From: Membranipora membranacea
Taxonomy: Eukaryota; Bryozoa; Gymnolaemata; Cheilostomatida; Membraniporidae
NCBI GenBank assembly: GCA_914767715.1
Contig: OU612067.1
Coordinates: 22,046,162 to 22,110,161 of the forward strand
Direction: 5' to 3'
Length of the DNA stretch: 64,000 nucleotides
Shown here: in pieces, positions 23,601 to 37,600 of the stretch
Layout of the letters: every line of letters starts with the position of its first letter
Position numbering within the stretch: position 1 is the first letter of the stretch
The notes under the pieces: model-generated
Databases searched by the model: none
What the model was told of the DNA's origin: nothing
What the model saw: the letters and a program-made list of their open reading frames with translations, nothing else
Program-made: the position numbers and the translations under genes

Positions 23601-26243
23601 AGTGCTCAGACTGCTGCTGCTGCTGGGATTGTAAAGGTTCTTATTTCATCAGCGTGATGTTGATAATAGCGTCATGTCACTGGTAGCTTCATCATAACAA
23701 CCCAACAGAAAGCTGCGCCATGAGTAGACTATATTCCAATGAGTTAATTCCTTAAAACCTCTTAGCGATGCTCATGTTAATCATTTTTGGTTGCAGCTTT
23801 TAAGCTAAATACACATGGTTATGCCTGTGGTTTACACAATTTTAACATACAACATATGTGGTTCTCTATGGTATTGGGTAGTCCTCAAAACTTAATCACA
23901 ACCTCAACATCACAATCTCAGCGCTTTTAGTGGCATAACAACACAACAAGAGTATAAAACCCTTGGACATTCGTCTGTAAATCACAGGTTGTGAATCTAC
24001 TAGAATAATCCGATTTTCTGAATAGGGAGACCGGTAATGCTCAGTAACTTGAAAAAAGCAGACAGCTATGGACATTGACCTTCATATAAACAGGAGTTAT
24101 AAAGTATGAGATAATCTTGAACACCTTCCGTACTTGCTGATAAGTAGGGCTTCCACTGTTATATTGCTGGGATAGCGTTAATATTATCAAACATAGAGAG
24201 TGGTTTGAAACAGACTTACAGACAAGGATACCTACAGCATAGACCTTAATTATATTATATAATCATTCAGTCATTATGTGCCAGCCTCATACCTTTTGTA
24301 CTTTCTTCTCTGATCTTCATTCATGCTCCTTCTGTCTCTTTTCAGCTGCCTTCATCAGCCCTCCAATGTATCTAGACTGTCAATATAAGCATAAGTCATA
24401 TTCAGTTATTGCTGCACGCCTCAATTGTGCTGCGTTGACTTTTCTCAGAAATCATAGCAATGTGACTCTTCGTGTACGATCAATGAAATCTCAATTGAAT
24501 CCAAGAGCTGATATATTGCTAGAGTGTATGGATCAATTTGGGAAATTGCTTTTTCTATGTGCATCACTGCAAGGTGCTTGGAGTTCCCTGCTCACTATAT
24601 ACGAAAAATCACATGCTATTTAGGAGTTATTCTCTCTTTGACATGCAAGTTCAGAGAGTTGACAACTCCATAGAGCAAATAAAATATAGAGCAGTTGTGT
24701 CCAAACTTCAGCCCCTTGTATGAAGTGTTAAGTCAGGTTGTGATTTTTATTCAAAATCTTGGGTTCATCATGATATCTGATTAAGTAGAAAGAGTGATTA
24801 GTTTATTTTGATATTTCTTTGGTTCAACTCCCTCATTTGTTCAACTATACTTGTCATTATCTCTTGGTAGATGTCGGGCTAAAAGTAGAGGGTTACATCA
24901 TTCAAATGTTTAGGCATCGTTGAGTAGCTTGATGTGCCTACACTGTCTACATGGCACATACATACTGTGATTTCAGGATGGCCAACTATCTTGAATGTTG
25001 CCCGGAACCTAGAGTCTGGCCTCATTGTATTTCAGGACAAGAAGACAGTTTCATTTCCTATGATTTTTTCTCAACAGGTTTCGGATACCTACCTTCTTTT
25101 CCACGGAATCTTTAGAATGGTTGAGTTTTTGTTTGTATTGTTCCTTTTCTGCGTTCTTCATGTCATCGTACAACTCATCGTAACAATAGACATTTGGGTC
25201 ATCAGCCAGCGCTTTATCAATCTCCATTTGTGTCTAAATGAAGAGAAATTATGTCATTATCTAATGCTGTCATTAAAAATAAGTTGTCTTATGATTGCAA
25301 TGTCACCGAACTTCGTTAAGCTTATTATCACAGCAAACATTGAAGCAAGGGGTCGTTTAGTATGACTCATTAATGTGATTGTGTAAGAATCTGGTTTCTC
25401 AGTCTAATTTAGGGTACTGCCCTAGACTCATTAACAGCCTTTGACCCAGTAAATCAACCAGTTGATTCACCATGTTGGGGTCCAATAAAATTTACCAGAG
25501 ATGGTATCTGAGAGTTTGCTGCAGACATGAACAAGACGTGCCTCAAGTCTCTCACCAAATTCGCACACTGATTGGCTAAATGAATGACTAAAAAAGCAAG
25601 AGATTTGAGCCAAGTGAATGTGAGTAGTTTGTCAGACAAGGCCTCTTGCTCATTCTCATTCAAAAACTTGCTGGTCATTATATTTGATTGTGAAGATATT
25701 TTCTTACTGTAGGGAAACTGATGATCATCTTTATTTTACCTGTCTTTTGGTTTGATTTTTCTGTGAGGTGAGATTAATTTCTTTGTTGACAGCCGCCATC
25801 CCATCCTACACTGGTTGTGGTAATATACAAATACGACAAAGCTGAGGGGCAAGCGGGGGTGGAGTCTCAGTGATTCTTAAAACAGATAGAAGATAGATTA
25901 GGCCTATCTCTCCACATGACCTACATTTTAAATTGGAAACTGAGATCAGAACATCAAAATTGCAAATAGGTTTTTACAATTTTTTAAGAGGCATGTGTTG
26001 TATCAGTTTCAATACTTCGAAATCCTGCAGCACATTTAGACATAAAAATAATCATTATCAAGTCTAGGGTCGTCTGTCGCCTTTACTCTGTACAGTCTTA
26101 TATTAAAAATAATGGGGGGGGGGGGTCAAGTCGAGTAGGATGAGATGAGCTTTACCTCTTCACTATCACTGTCGAATATACTGGCTTTCTTGAGGGGAAC
26201 TGCTGCATCTTTGCTCTTCTTAGGAAGCCTAATAAGACCATAT
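20623..26243 (-). CDS. NSRP1: NSRP1-like nuclear speckle splicing regulator (5-prime end not found)
   Basis: Exons from the 5-prime side are 26156-26243 (YGLIRLPKK and SIFDSDSEE), 25740-25805, 25093-25233 (KALADDPNVYCYDELYDDM), 24293-24376 (YIGGLMKAAEKRQKEHE), 22966-23138 (DVTKQSDMSEFYRNLY), 22085-22285 (RS-rich SRPRSRSRSHSRDR), 21404-21471 and 20623-20831, ending KDRFGKRNDADSMMSARERY and a stop. These are the signature blocks of NSRP1/CCDC55, a coiled-coil, RS-tailed nuclear protein that influences splice-site choice. The first coding exon, carrying the start, was not found. Two oddities: exon 24293-24376 has an in-frame TGA at 24317-24319 where an Arg would fit, and the expected Glu/Lys-rich exon between it and 22966-23138 was not found; the intron phases (0 then 1) also show something is missing. 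The locus may be decayed or locally mis-sequenced. Confidence 0.85.
21329..21392. repeat. G-rich dispersed repeat (GGGCAAGAGTCTGGGGGG)
   Basis: The phrase GGGCAAGAGTCTGGGGGG followed by TCAGACTAC occurs here and at 34963-35023 and 39198-39262; the inverse is at 22508-22563. Each copy is preceded by long G runs, which could form G-quadruplexes. All lie in introns of the NSRP1-like or copine genes. Confidence 0.7.
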
Positions 26244-28661
26244 CTACAAAGAGGGATAGAATAAATATAATAGAATAACAGAATGAATAATAATAATATA
26301 CAAATGCTGCATCCCTAAAGCAATGAAGAGGGAGTTAATTGCCTCAACTCAAGTCAATAAATTTAATATCACAAACTTACTTGCCTCCCAATTGATCCTA
26401 GGAGCCAGTTCGAGGCATATGGGAACACAGAACAAAACAGCTAATGTGTTTTTAGCTCCCTGTTTATGTAGCACTATCATAATATAATTTAAAATATTAT
26501 TTGTTATTAGAATATATATTATACTGTTACTCTTTGATGATATGATCAGCAATCAGCATACATAGGTTGCATATAAACCATTGTATAATGAATAAAAAAA
26601 GCATATCGGCTAATATCTCCTCCCTGAAGAGAGAGCTCATTGATCATTTGAATGAAAAAAGTGTTGAGGAGCTTGCAAATCATGAAACAAATTAGGAAAT
26701 TTACTTTTTTGAGGGGGCTGCCATCTTTTTGCATTGATAACCAAAGTTCTACTTCAAGACTTATATTCAGTTGCATCATTTACTTAAAAATAGATCAGTA
26801 ATAGAAAAAGCAATAGTTGAAAAGAAAATACACTGACATCTAACAATTATGAACGTGAATTCTCCACATTTATCATCATTAGATGATTGGTTATCATTGC
26901 TCTGAATACAACCAAGGAGCACAGCATAAACATTACCAGGTAATGACTAATACTCGTAAAACTACACTATAAACACTGACATCAATTCTTAGGACATGTC
27001 ACAAGTGTTTTCAAACTCCTTGCTTGAAACAACCCAGGTGTCAAGAGATTAGTTACCTTCAATTAAATATTATCAAAACTAGAGATCAGTTGTGTTATTC
27101 ATGTACTGTATTGTAGGAAGGTAAGGCCTGCCTACCACCCCAACATAATAATACATACACAGACAGAGTGAGAGTTGATTACATAACATAATATTAATTA
27201 ACAAACAAGTACAGACTGTCTGTGAGTATGACATGAAATTATGTAACTTAGTGTTGATATTGAACTAAGCAATTGGGTGTCTTACTCATTTAAACTGTGT
27301 ACAGTACAGCACAGAAAATATATTTACAGTAAAGTGAGTGTGTTGCTGAATTTGATCAGTGAGAATGATTTGGAGAATAGATAAATATTTAGGTAGATTT
27401 ATGAATTTGGAAAGTAAAACTTGTCTTTCTGTACAATAAATAAGCAGAAGTCTCCTAGTGAGTGTCTAGCTGCCGGCCTACTACTCTCTCTACTTTTGAC
27501 ATTCTGGCCTCGGTTTGTCCTGGCAACGGTCAATGATTGACTGTCACATATATTTTTCCTTACTAGGGATCCTTCTCAGAGGTTGGGTACTTGAAACAAG
27601 GGGGTCCTTAGGACTTACATGCCTTTACTCTGCCAGAACATTGGTACAAACCTGAAGTGGTTGATACTGGACATTGGCAAAGTTGCGGCATGCAAGTCAC
27701 AGGGGCCCATGCTTGAACCATACTTTCATTTCACCTGTTTTACCTATGTAAAGTGTGCTTGTTTACATCTGGTTACTCGTTCTTGTTGGCCAAAGTGTTG
27801 ACTCTGATCCACAAGTTTGATGCTATATTGCCATAATCTGGCTGTGCAACAAAATTGTGGGTCTGGTGGGGTTCAGCTTTGATGTTTCTTAAATAAAGTT
27901 TAAGTTAGTAATTTGTTGTAGGCCTGACAGTGTGACTTTAAATAATCATTAAAATCACCCTCTTCATTCATGACCCTAACCAACGCCTATCAAACCTCGT
28001 GCCATCTAGACAAAGTCAACATCGACACTCTGCTAGGATGACTGACACTTAAATAAAGGGACACAGAAAATACAGCATGAGTAGGCTAACACAGTTTTTA
28101 CAAAAATGGTATTCGAGTTTTTTGAACTCCCTTCTTTTATCAAAGACATTTCAAATACATATCGATTTAAGTTTTTGCTTTATATATAACACTCGCTCTT
28201 ATCATGATAGCCATGTCAACATGTACCATATGGAGCGGTAAAAACAGAGTAGATATTTATCTATTGACGTCAAAAATTGCGGCCACATAACTTTCAGTGC
28301 ACAAGGTATATCGGTACTGCCTCTTCTCCTCATGGAGATGAAGCAATGAATGGGCTCTCAGTCCACACCACTTTAGTGTAGACTATTTATGAATGATTAG
28401 CAAGCGTGAAAATTGATTGTCAATTCAGTTTGCTTAATGCGGAAGCTATACTTTATGGCAGGTTTTCAGGTGTTCAATACATTCTGCTCACATATATCTA
28501 TATCATGCTGACTGATTTAGATTACTACAACTTTGCAATCACAAGGGGCCATGTCTAATATTTATAAAGTATTCTAATATTGATCATGAGTCTGTCAATG
28601 CAGTATTTTTATCATCTTACAGATAGTCAATATTACCAAGGAGTAAGAAACTATAACTCCA
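26244..28661. other. Region between the NSRP1-like and copine genes
   Basis: The two genes diverge from here, so their first exons or promoters should lie inside, but I cannot identify them. The only structured part is a decayed relative of the foldback family at about 27601-27711, with the terminal GGGGCCCATG. Confidence 0.4.
27601..27711. mobile_element. Decayed foldback-family copy
   Basis: The left end, TTAGGACTTACATGCC, and the right end, CACAGGGGCCCATG, with GGTTGATACTGGACATTGGC inside, match the termini of the element at 3124-3796 but the arms have diverged. No target duplication can be seen. Confidence 0.65.
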
Positions 28662-31600
28662 ATGGCAGTTCCCAATTTTCAGTTGGGACAAAACGCTGTC
28701 CCGTCGTCTAAAGTGGAGATTAGTGTGGCTTGTAGGCGAGTTCTAGCAAGGAGTGTTACTCTTCGGTTCTAGTGTGTTGATCTTATGATTGTGACCAAAC
28801 ATTCTTTGTACAGATAATCCGACAGACATAATGCAAAAACACCATCATAAATATAACCAATGAGCCGGTTGTTTCCTATTGCATGCTCAAGAATTATAAT
28901 ACTGTCATGACTTCAACATAGTTATGGTGCATTTGTAGTGTGCAGCATTCTTTGTCAATGTGGAGATTATTGTTTGAAGTTGTAACTAGACAATGTGTTG
29001 GCTCAGACCCAACACATTGGCCAGTCATGCTTGTTAGTTTCTATATGAACAATTAACTACACACCAATAACATTTATAACCTTTTATAACGCTTGATATG
29101 CTATGCATCTTTGTAGGAAGCTCCTAGATCGAGATGTCACTTCAAAGTCAGACCCAATGTGTGTCCTATATATGTCCGAGTTTGGCAGTACCAAGTTCAA
29201 TGAGGTAAATTGGCATTGCTTTATTATTTTAATTTAAAGCCAAGTTAGCTAATCACTCTTAATTGGAGATAATTAGTATTTATTTTGGTATGCTGTTCCT
29301 TCTGAATGTACTGCACTTCTCTGCGGTTGTTATACTTTTGCGTCTCTATTTCATCTTACATTTCACATGTAGGACTGCTACCCATCTGACACACCCCCCT
29401 TTGGAAGTTGGCTCCCCATGCTGCTGTTTATTAAACTGCTATTTAGATATTGAGCTTTATATATATATATTTATGGTGTCATATATAACGCTATTATATA
29501 TGATAATAAGATTCAATAAATACATATATATTCAATATTTATATTTATGACATAAAAGTGTATTTAGTATGGTGTTACTGTACTGTTCTATATTTATAAT
29601 TTGAAAATGTATTTAGTACGGTGTTCTGTTACTGTACTTGCTATTGTTACGCCAAGAAGATGTCTATGTAAAACCATTTCAACTTCACTTATGACAGCTA
29701 ACAAATAATTATTTGGATATTCAATCAAGTGATAGCGTATATGCTCTGAATATTAATATATTCTGTGCTATTTTGCAGGTCGCCAGAACAGAATGCATCA
29801 AGGCCACTCTTAACCCCGACTTTGTCAAAAAGTTTATAGTTGAATATCGATTTGAAGAGCAGCAGAATCTGAAATTTGTTGTGTAAGTGATAGATTCTTT
29901 GTATGATTTAAGTCAGTCTGGGATAACGTGTGTGTAAGAAAGTTCTGAGGCCAGCGGCGGACTGATAAATCAGTACAGGCTATGACCAATGTCGGATTAT
30001 TTTACTCGGGGTTGAAAAAGGCCTAGTAAACCGCAGAGCAAGGATGTTATTTTCTTGATGACACTTTCCCAATGTTGCTAACCTGGGATATTGATTGCTA
30101 GAATAAAGTATATTGATTGCGAGATCAATTGTGCTGGTTTTCACATGATTGATTCAAGTTCAACCACATGCTGAAATTATGACGAACCATGACAATCCCT
30201 GCTAGAGTTATTACACGCCTATCCAATCCCAACTCAACATTTATGATCAGTTTCTGATTGTTACTATGGCAAATAGTTCCACCAGAATGCATCTGGTGAT
30301 TCATATTTTTATTTCCTGCTAAATCTACAACTTCCTTTTCTCAATAAGCCTCAATTAGGCTTATTGCACTCAGAGAATGTGGTTTCGTTGTGAGGGCACA
30401 ACTCCAAAATGAAATAAAGATCATGTTATAAAAAGAGGGGTGGCTTATCGAGTGCAGGCTCCTCCCCCTTCCATTCTCCCTTATTGCACTCAGAGAATAT
30501 TTTAGTATTTTTATTCATCATATAGACAGTAGGGAAGAAGATCTTATGCACAGAATAAAATATATCATGCTTGCATACAGTGAGTGAATCTCCGCAGTGT
30601 TATAATAAATAGGTTTTGAATTTCAGTTTTTATAAAACATTTTTCATCTCCATTTTGATAAGAAATGGCTCTTTGAATTTTGCAATCATACAAACGTAAT
30701 CATTGTCCTGTTTTATGGTATTTGTTATATTGTCCTGTTTTTTATATATTACCAGGATTGATGCCGATTCTACCTCACAGGCATTCAAAGACCATGTAAG
30801 TCTCAGTCCATTTCTGCATAAATTTAAATTTGATTTAATTTCAATCAGGAAGAAATTGAAGTTCGAACCAGTTGAAAAATTCAAGGATAATGAGCTTATA
30901 TGATATAAATAATAATAACAATACATGACACTATTTTAGACCACAGATAGTCTTCTCCTAATATCACACAGAAAGGGAACCATTACTCTGACAGCGATTA
31001 CCCTATCAGAGAATGTTTCAAGCTTGATCTAGACATTTTCTCAGTGACAGATATGGTTTCCTCGTTATCTCACCCCCATCATTTAAAAAAATTAATGCGG
31101 AAAGCATTTAATATAAACTGAAAGTTATTCCCCAGGCTCGGTGGTTGAATCACTATTTAATGGATATGATGAACGCAAAAAACCATGATTTTCATAGAAA
31201 ATGAGGAAGTTTTAGCAAAAAGTTCTGTTTGAAGCTAGTGACTCAATTATAAAATCAGTTATTTGGAATCGATCAGCTCTTAGAACATAACATAATATGA
31301 ACAATACATATAATGTATGAAATGTTAATTTCCTCTTCTGTTTCACAGGATTACTTAGGGCAGTTTGAGGCCAATCTTGGAGAAATAGTGTCATCTGGCA
31401 GTACGACGAAACCTCTAAAGCCTATAATAAGTATGTGTTACTAATATCAACAGTCCTAGCCAATAGAAAGTTCGAAATTCATACACCCCGATGGATCAGA
31501 CTTATAGATGTAACCATCTATAAGTCTGATTTTATAAAAGTCAAATCCGATGAAACCATCGGGAAGTCTGATCTTATAGATGAAACCATGTATAAATGTA

Positions 31601-34600
31601 GGATAATTCCTAAGACGGTGTGATGCGGGCCAGTTAAGATTAAACCTTCACCATACCAAAATTAGTTGAATTTATGGTCAAATTATGATTTTGCATTTGC
31701 GGTGAGATCTTGCCGCCTTATCAACATTGTTTCTGATCAGAGACTCACCAATGGTTAAGTAGGAATTTGTCACCAGAGATTAACCGTTGAAGATTGTTTC
31801 ACCTATCCATGCTTTTGCAGTTAGGGCCGAGGAGATAATGGCCTGTAATGAGAACTTGTTTCTGAAGCTACGAGGCACTAAACTGGACAAGAAGGATACG
31901 TTCGGGAAGTCTGATCCATTTCTAGTCTTTTACAAATCCAACGAAGATCAGAGGTAAGCCAGCCCGGACTTTACAAGGGATCACCCTTAAATTAAAGTAG
32001 ATGAGAAAAGGAGATATTGTGTGTTAATGATTGCCCTAAAAACTTTTGTGAATTTGGGATTTATCTCCTGCCAGTTTTAATTTTTACCCGTATTTACCTC
32101 AACTTTTAGGTCTGAGACTAACCAGAAATCGAAAGTCCATTTATGCAAGTTTTGAATAACTATGGAGTCAAATTGTAGGTTCATCCATATTTGTAAATTT
32201 TAGCCTTTTTCAAATACATCTCTTGAAAAAGAGTACGCAATTCATGGCGTGCCCGTTCATGGCGTTCAAGTCTTCATGGCGGGCAAGTGGAGATTGCCGA
32301 TTCCATAACTGACGATGACTGAAGTGTGGTTGCAAGACTTGGTGGCCCATTTGTAACTATGAGTAGGACACACCTTAGCTGTGGGATGCACACCTCCGTC
32401 ACATACTTGGATATTGAGGGTCTCCTTACAACAACGAATTGCACCAGAGTATACAATAAACTTACTCAGCAAATCTACCTTGAAATAAAACAAGTATGCG
32501 TTTAGACAGAAGTGAAGTATTTGTGCTATTTCAAACACAAGGAAACAGTAAGGCCTTGTGCTTGAAGTTGCACAAACATTGCAACACGTTTATCTAAATA
32601 TAAGTTGTATTGTCTGTATCACTAATCATGGTGTCGGTGTAAACTGGGCCGACTTCCTTCTTATGAATCAGAAAGGCAGTAAACATTCAATGTATAAACA
32701 TAAATGAACATGATCATTACCCAGAAAATTGGATAATTGGTCCGGTTTGAATATGGGCGTTAGGTTATCACCAAGTTTGATTGAGATCGTTTTATAAATT
32801 AGAGGCTTTAGATAAATATAATGGCAAAGGAAATGAACATGAATAGGACGCAGGGTGGGGAGGGGGGTTTATTAGATACTTGGTCAGGTTTGAATAAAGG
32901 CATTTACTATAGATAGGGTTTGACTGTTTACTATAGGGTGTGACTATTGTTGTGAGATCATTGAATAAATTAGAGGCTTGAGATACATATAATGGCTAAA
33001 GAATTGCATGTGCTTTTGCTTTTAAATCTAAGATATTTGAACTTAGATCAAAAGGAAAATACCCCCCCCCCCCTCCTCAAAACTAATTTATATTTGCTTA
33101 AAAGATCATTTGAGTTTCAGTGTTGCACCAGATAGACTTGAGCGTTCATAAAGCAAAGTCAAACTTACTATGCTGTAGGTGTAGCATATAGTGCTAGGTA
33201 ACTCAGTAGTGCGTCCATCTCTCAAGATCGTTTTGGCCAACAAGTATATTTATGTACATGTCATACTGCTATTATATACCCTATAGGAGTTTAGTTTTCG
33301 CGGCATTTAGGATTCGCTTTTCCGTTGTTGCCTAGGTTGCGAAATTTAGTGTATCTTAAATTAAACTCACTCACTATAGTTTCATAAACAATGTACAATT
33401 ATACAGGAATACACCTTATCCAAGCATTCAAGCTAGTCTGGTGTAGTGGTCTAAGTGTCTGCCTTGCAATCAGAAGGAGATTTATGCCCTTGGTTCTAAT
33501 CCCAGCTTGGACGTTTTTTTTTAATTTTCACTAGTAAGCCTACTAGCGAAATTAAGTACTAGTGAAATTTAGTAACAGGTCCAGATAGCGGAATTAAGCT
33601 CTAGCTAGATTAAACTCCTATAGGGTAACTTACATAATATTTGTGTGTAAAACTTTGATAAAATGATTGATTGATTGGTCGAACAATTGATCTATATTGA
33701 TTGATTGATTAGCTATCACAAAGATTAAATGTTGCAAATAAAGGATGCATATACTTTATCATAAAAGGAGTTTGCTACTGGAGTATTGAACTTGCATTTT
33801 AAAAAGTATCTCATTGACCATAATGCACATTTACCTCATGATCCATATTCGCCTTAGGAAACAGTCTACTCAAGAAATCTACTCGCGCACTTCCTGTTTG
33901 TTTGCTAACTTACCTATATATTGATGTATTTTTTTTTGTAGTTTCACAGCTGTACATAAGACAGAAGTGATTAAGAACACACTGGACCCCACATGGAGGG
34001 AGATGATGGTCAGTGTAGGCACTTTCTGTAATGGAGATAAAGCTAGGACACTCAAAGTAGAATGTTATGACTGGGATAGTGACGGTAGGTGCGTTTGTTT
34101 CTTATTACTTTATATTTGTCGACCAAGATACATTTAAAATGTATCATGTGAGGTCGGAAGGTACAGAAAAAGTGTTCCAATGCTGCAATATATCGTATAG
34201 CATCATCATAGTAAATCACAAAATCACGGTATTTGAAAAAAAGAGATTATAAAAGAGACATGTCTACTAACATCAGTTGTCATCTACTGGCCATATTTGA
34301 AGAAGAGGTTTTTTAATCTCTACACTTTGGTCAGGTATTTGTTTATTCCTCTTCCAGATTATAGTAATTGAATCACAATTGATGGTTTGCCAATATGGTG
34401 AACTGTGGTATGTTGCCTTGAAAGATTTCAGCGACAACTTAAGATTTGATATTGTTTTTTTTTCAAATACCCGACCGGATATCTTCTTCCTACTTGTTGT
34501 TTGCGTCACAGAGCACTTTAGGTAAATACTCAGTGAAAAATCCGTCATAACAACACCCTCCAGTTAAAGTGCAAATAAACCGCTAATAGACTGTTTCTGA

Positions 34601-37600
34601 GCGTAAATTTTAGCCTATTTTCGGAGCTGTCCTCCCTCCATTTATCTGGTCGATCGTTTTCCTTGCTGTCTAAATGCTTAGTATGATAATTTTAGTGATT
34701 GTATGCCGCTCAGTGTTTTGTATGTGGGTTTCTTATCAAATTTGAAGCAGGTAATCAGAGCTCAGAAAACTGTCTATAAGATGAGAGACTGATAACCTCG
34801 GCACAAAAATCGAACAAAGTTTACCTAAAACTGATCGTAGGTTCTGCGGGTAGTTTCGTTTTATGTCTGAATTAAGATTGGTTCTTGATGCCCTACATTT
34901 AGTTGCCTCTCTTAGGGCAAAGCACAGTACAAGCTAGTAGTATTACAGTAGGACCATTGCCCCGGCTGGGGGGGGAGGGGGTCGGACGGTGGGCAAGAGT
35001 CTGGGGGGCTCAGACTACCATTGAGTATAAGCAATAGCAAAATATCAAATATGGCTACATGTTATTAATTCCCTTCCTGTGTGGAACTTTTGATGGATCT
35101 ACAATTCCACATATTGAGAGAACACTGGACTTCTCCATAATAAGTTGACTTGTAGCTCCATCCTCCTATCCGATCTCAATATGTATCACTAATCTATGTA
35201 TTGTATTTATCTCCCTCAGCCACGACTTGATAGGCGTTTTCCTCACCAACATCAAGGAGTTAGCGAAGCACAGTGTAAACTTTGAACTTGTGAACCCAAA
35301 GAAGACCAAGAAGAAGAAATATGTCAACTCCGGTGAGGTAAATATTTCAGCATCCATATGAGTCTAAAAACTGGCAGCATAAGGTCATCAGTTCTACAAA
35401 TCATATACAAACTAGTTCAGGAGTATTTAATTCACGAGCACGCATAATGATCAGCTACAATCTTAACAGATATGACTATATGGATGTAGTCTAAGTGCTC
35501 AGACAGCTCCATTGCAAGTTGGTGGCATTACATTATCAACCACCCATTTGCCCTCAAGAGTTGTCCGCTCCTTGTTTTGCGTGGTTGATAATGTAATGCC
35601 ACTAACTCGCAACGGAGCCGTCTGAGCACTTAGAATACATCCATATAGTCATGTCTGTTAAGACTGTAGCTGATCATTATGCAGGCTTAAGAATTAAATA
35701 TTATTCAAGTAGGTTGTATAGAATTTGTAGAACTGTTGACCTGATGCTGTCAGTTTGGTGTTGATTTTCATACACGCCTGCAGACGATGTCCCCTCTTGC
35801 TCGCTATTTTCCCATGTTTACCCGGGATTAAATTTTAAAATGATTGCAAAGTCTTCTTCCGGTTCAGCCAACTACTCGGCTTGACTTTGACACAAGAAAA
35901 TGACACAAAAATGCCCATTCGATGTAAATCTTACATAATAAGTTGATATGGAGTATGGGCCTTACTGACTATTACTGGTTGTGTAACATTGAGAGAGTTT
36001 TTGATAATTGTCAGTGAAAATTTCATCACCAACCTCTATTTTCTCTTCCATTCTGCTTGTAGATACATGTAGACCATGCCAGGGTAGAGAAAAGTTACAC
36101 ATCTTTAGACTACATACAATCTGGGTAAGATAATCATACTATTGGCTCCATCTCAACATCAAATATATAATCAGTATTGTGTACCCAAAGACCAAAACAT
36201 GTTATAGTCAGGCAGTAACTTATGATAAAGTTGTGTCAGATTTGCATGGTAGAAATAAGTTCTACTTGACATGAATTACTGATGGTGGAAAAAGTGCCTC
36301 CCATAAGGGAAGGTAACTCTCACTCTCTGCATTATGAGGTCACTATGATCAGGATATGCAATACAAGAGTGGATCATCATTTTACATAATTTGTTATAAA
36401 CTGCGTTGTTATATGGAGATTTGTAATAATCCACCATATGTGTTAAACAAGTTTGAGTTATGCACTCAATTGGAATTTTTTCTGTTGCTCAAACCTGAGG
36501 GTCTGTTTTACCAAGAATTTTTACAAGTGTAATTCACACAAGCTTGTTTTTCGGATACACGGGCTTGTCAATCAAGAAACCAAATTATACCTAGGGTGGT
36601 AAGGTAACCCTCCTGTCTTCTGTACAATAGATGAGAAGATATTTTTTTCATATCTACGTGGTGATCGCAATTAAATGTCATCTTTCTTACTTAGAAAATA
36701 ATTGTGGCGAATATTATGTCATATTTTTCAAAAGGCTCCAAAGGAGCTCAAAACGCTGAAGTTTCATTATAACCGTTGAGCTTTGCTTTGAAGTTATGAG
36801 TCGGCCTTTGATATAATCGCCCTCCCCTATATAATAAATAGAGAATTCGCAAACTCTTGAAGTTGTCCTCTCCCAACATGTGAAATCATCACGTATTACG
36901 TTGTTTGTCACTTTGGACACCATCTTGATTCGGAGTAGCATCCTCCTGATAATTGGAAAGGCGACCTCATATGGATGGTTTCCCGGAATCAAGAATTTGT
37001 TGCTTTTTGAATCCTGTGACATCCCTGGGGAGATTTCGAAACCTCTCTGTTTAATTGAGATTGACCCTTCTGAAACACAAGGACAACATCTGTAGTTCAG
37101 CAGATAATCATTGCTATTATACTCATCACTTGTTTTACATTTTCAGATTTCAGCTCAATTTCACAGTGGCGATAGATTTCACCCGCTCTAACGGTAAACC
37201 ATCGAGTCCTCAGTCGTTACATTACCTCGGTGCTCAGATGAACCAGTGTGTTATAGCCCTGAGCTCAGTTGGTACGATAGTACAAGATTATTTACAGGTA
37301 TGAATCTAACATTTATTGTATGAGTTGGATAGCTGATTGGTCAACCATCTAGCTGACTGATGTTGATATCCGATCAATAACTGATCACCCGTCGCACTTT
37401 GGAAACCACAGTTTTTAAAGAGTTGTTTTAGCTTGCTCGTGTTGCTAACAGTGGCTTTCTGTTAGGGGTTGATAAAGAAATGCTGATAACAACAACCCTG
37501 GCAAAGTTTATGGACCATGACTAGAATTATCCAATGAGCCACCTGAAAAATTGAAAATACCCCCCCCCCCCAAAAACTAAGTTATATTTGCTTAGTCAAA

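Larger units (their letters stand above)
33053..37553 (+). repeat. Copine internal tandem duplication, unit 1
   Basis: Unit 1 starts with TGAAAATACCCCCCCC at 33050-33074 and runs to the same poly-C junction near 37553. It carries the copine exons 33942-34088, 35220-35337, 36063-36124 and 37147-37297. It differs from unit 2 by an inserted TA-flanked MITE (33279-33625) and a long foldback (about 35366-35756). All four exons are open. Confidence 0.93.

Noticed and set aside
24317-24319. Selenocysteine reading of the NSRP1-like TGA
   Set aside because: The family has no selenoproteins, an Arg fits the position, and I see no reason to expect a SECIS element.
36714-37022. Minus-strand 102-codon ORF repeated at 40723-41031
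   Set aside because: It recurs only because the copine introns are duplicated; it overlaps no splice signals and resembles no family.
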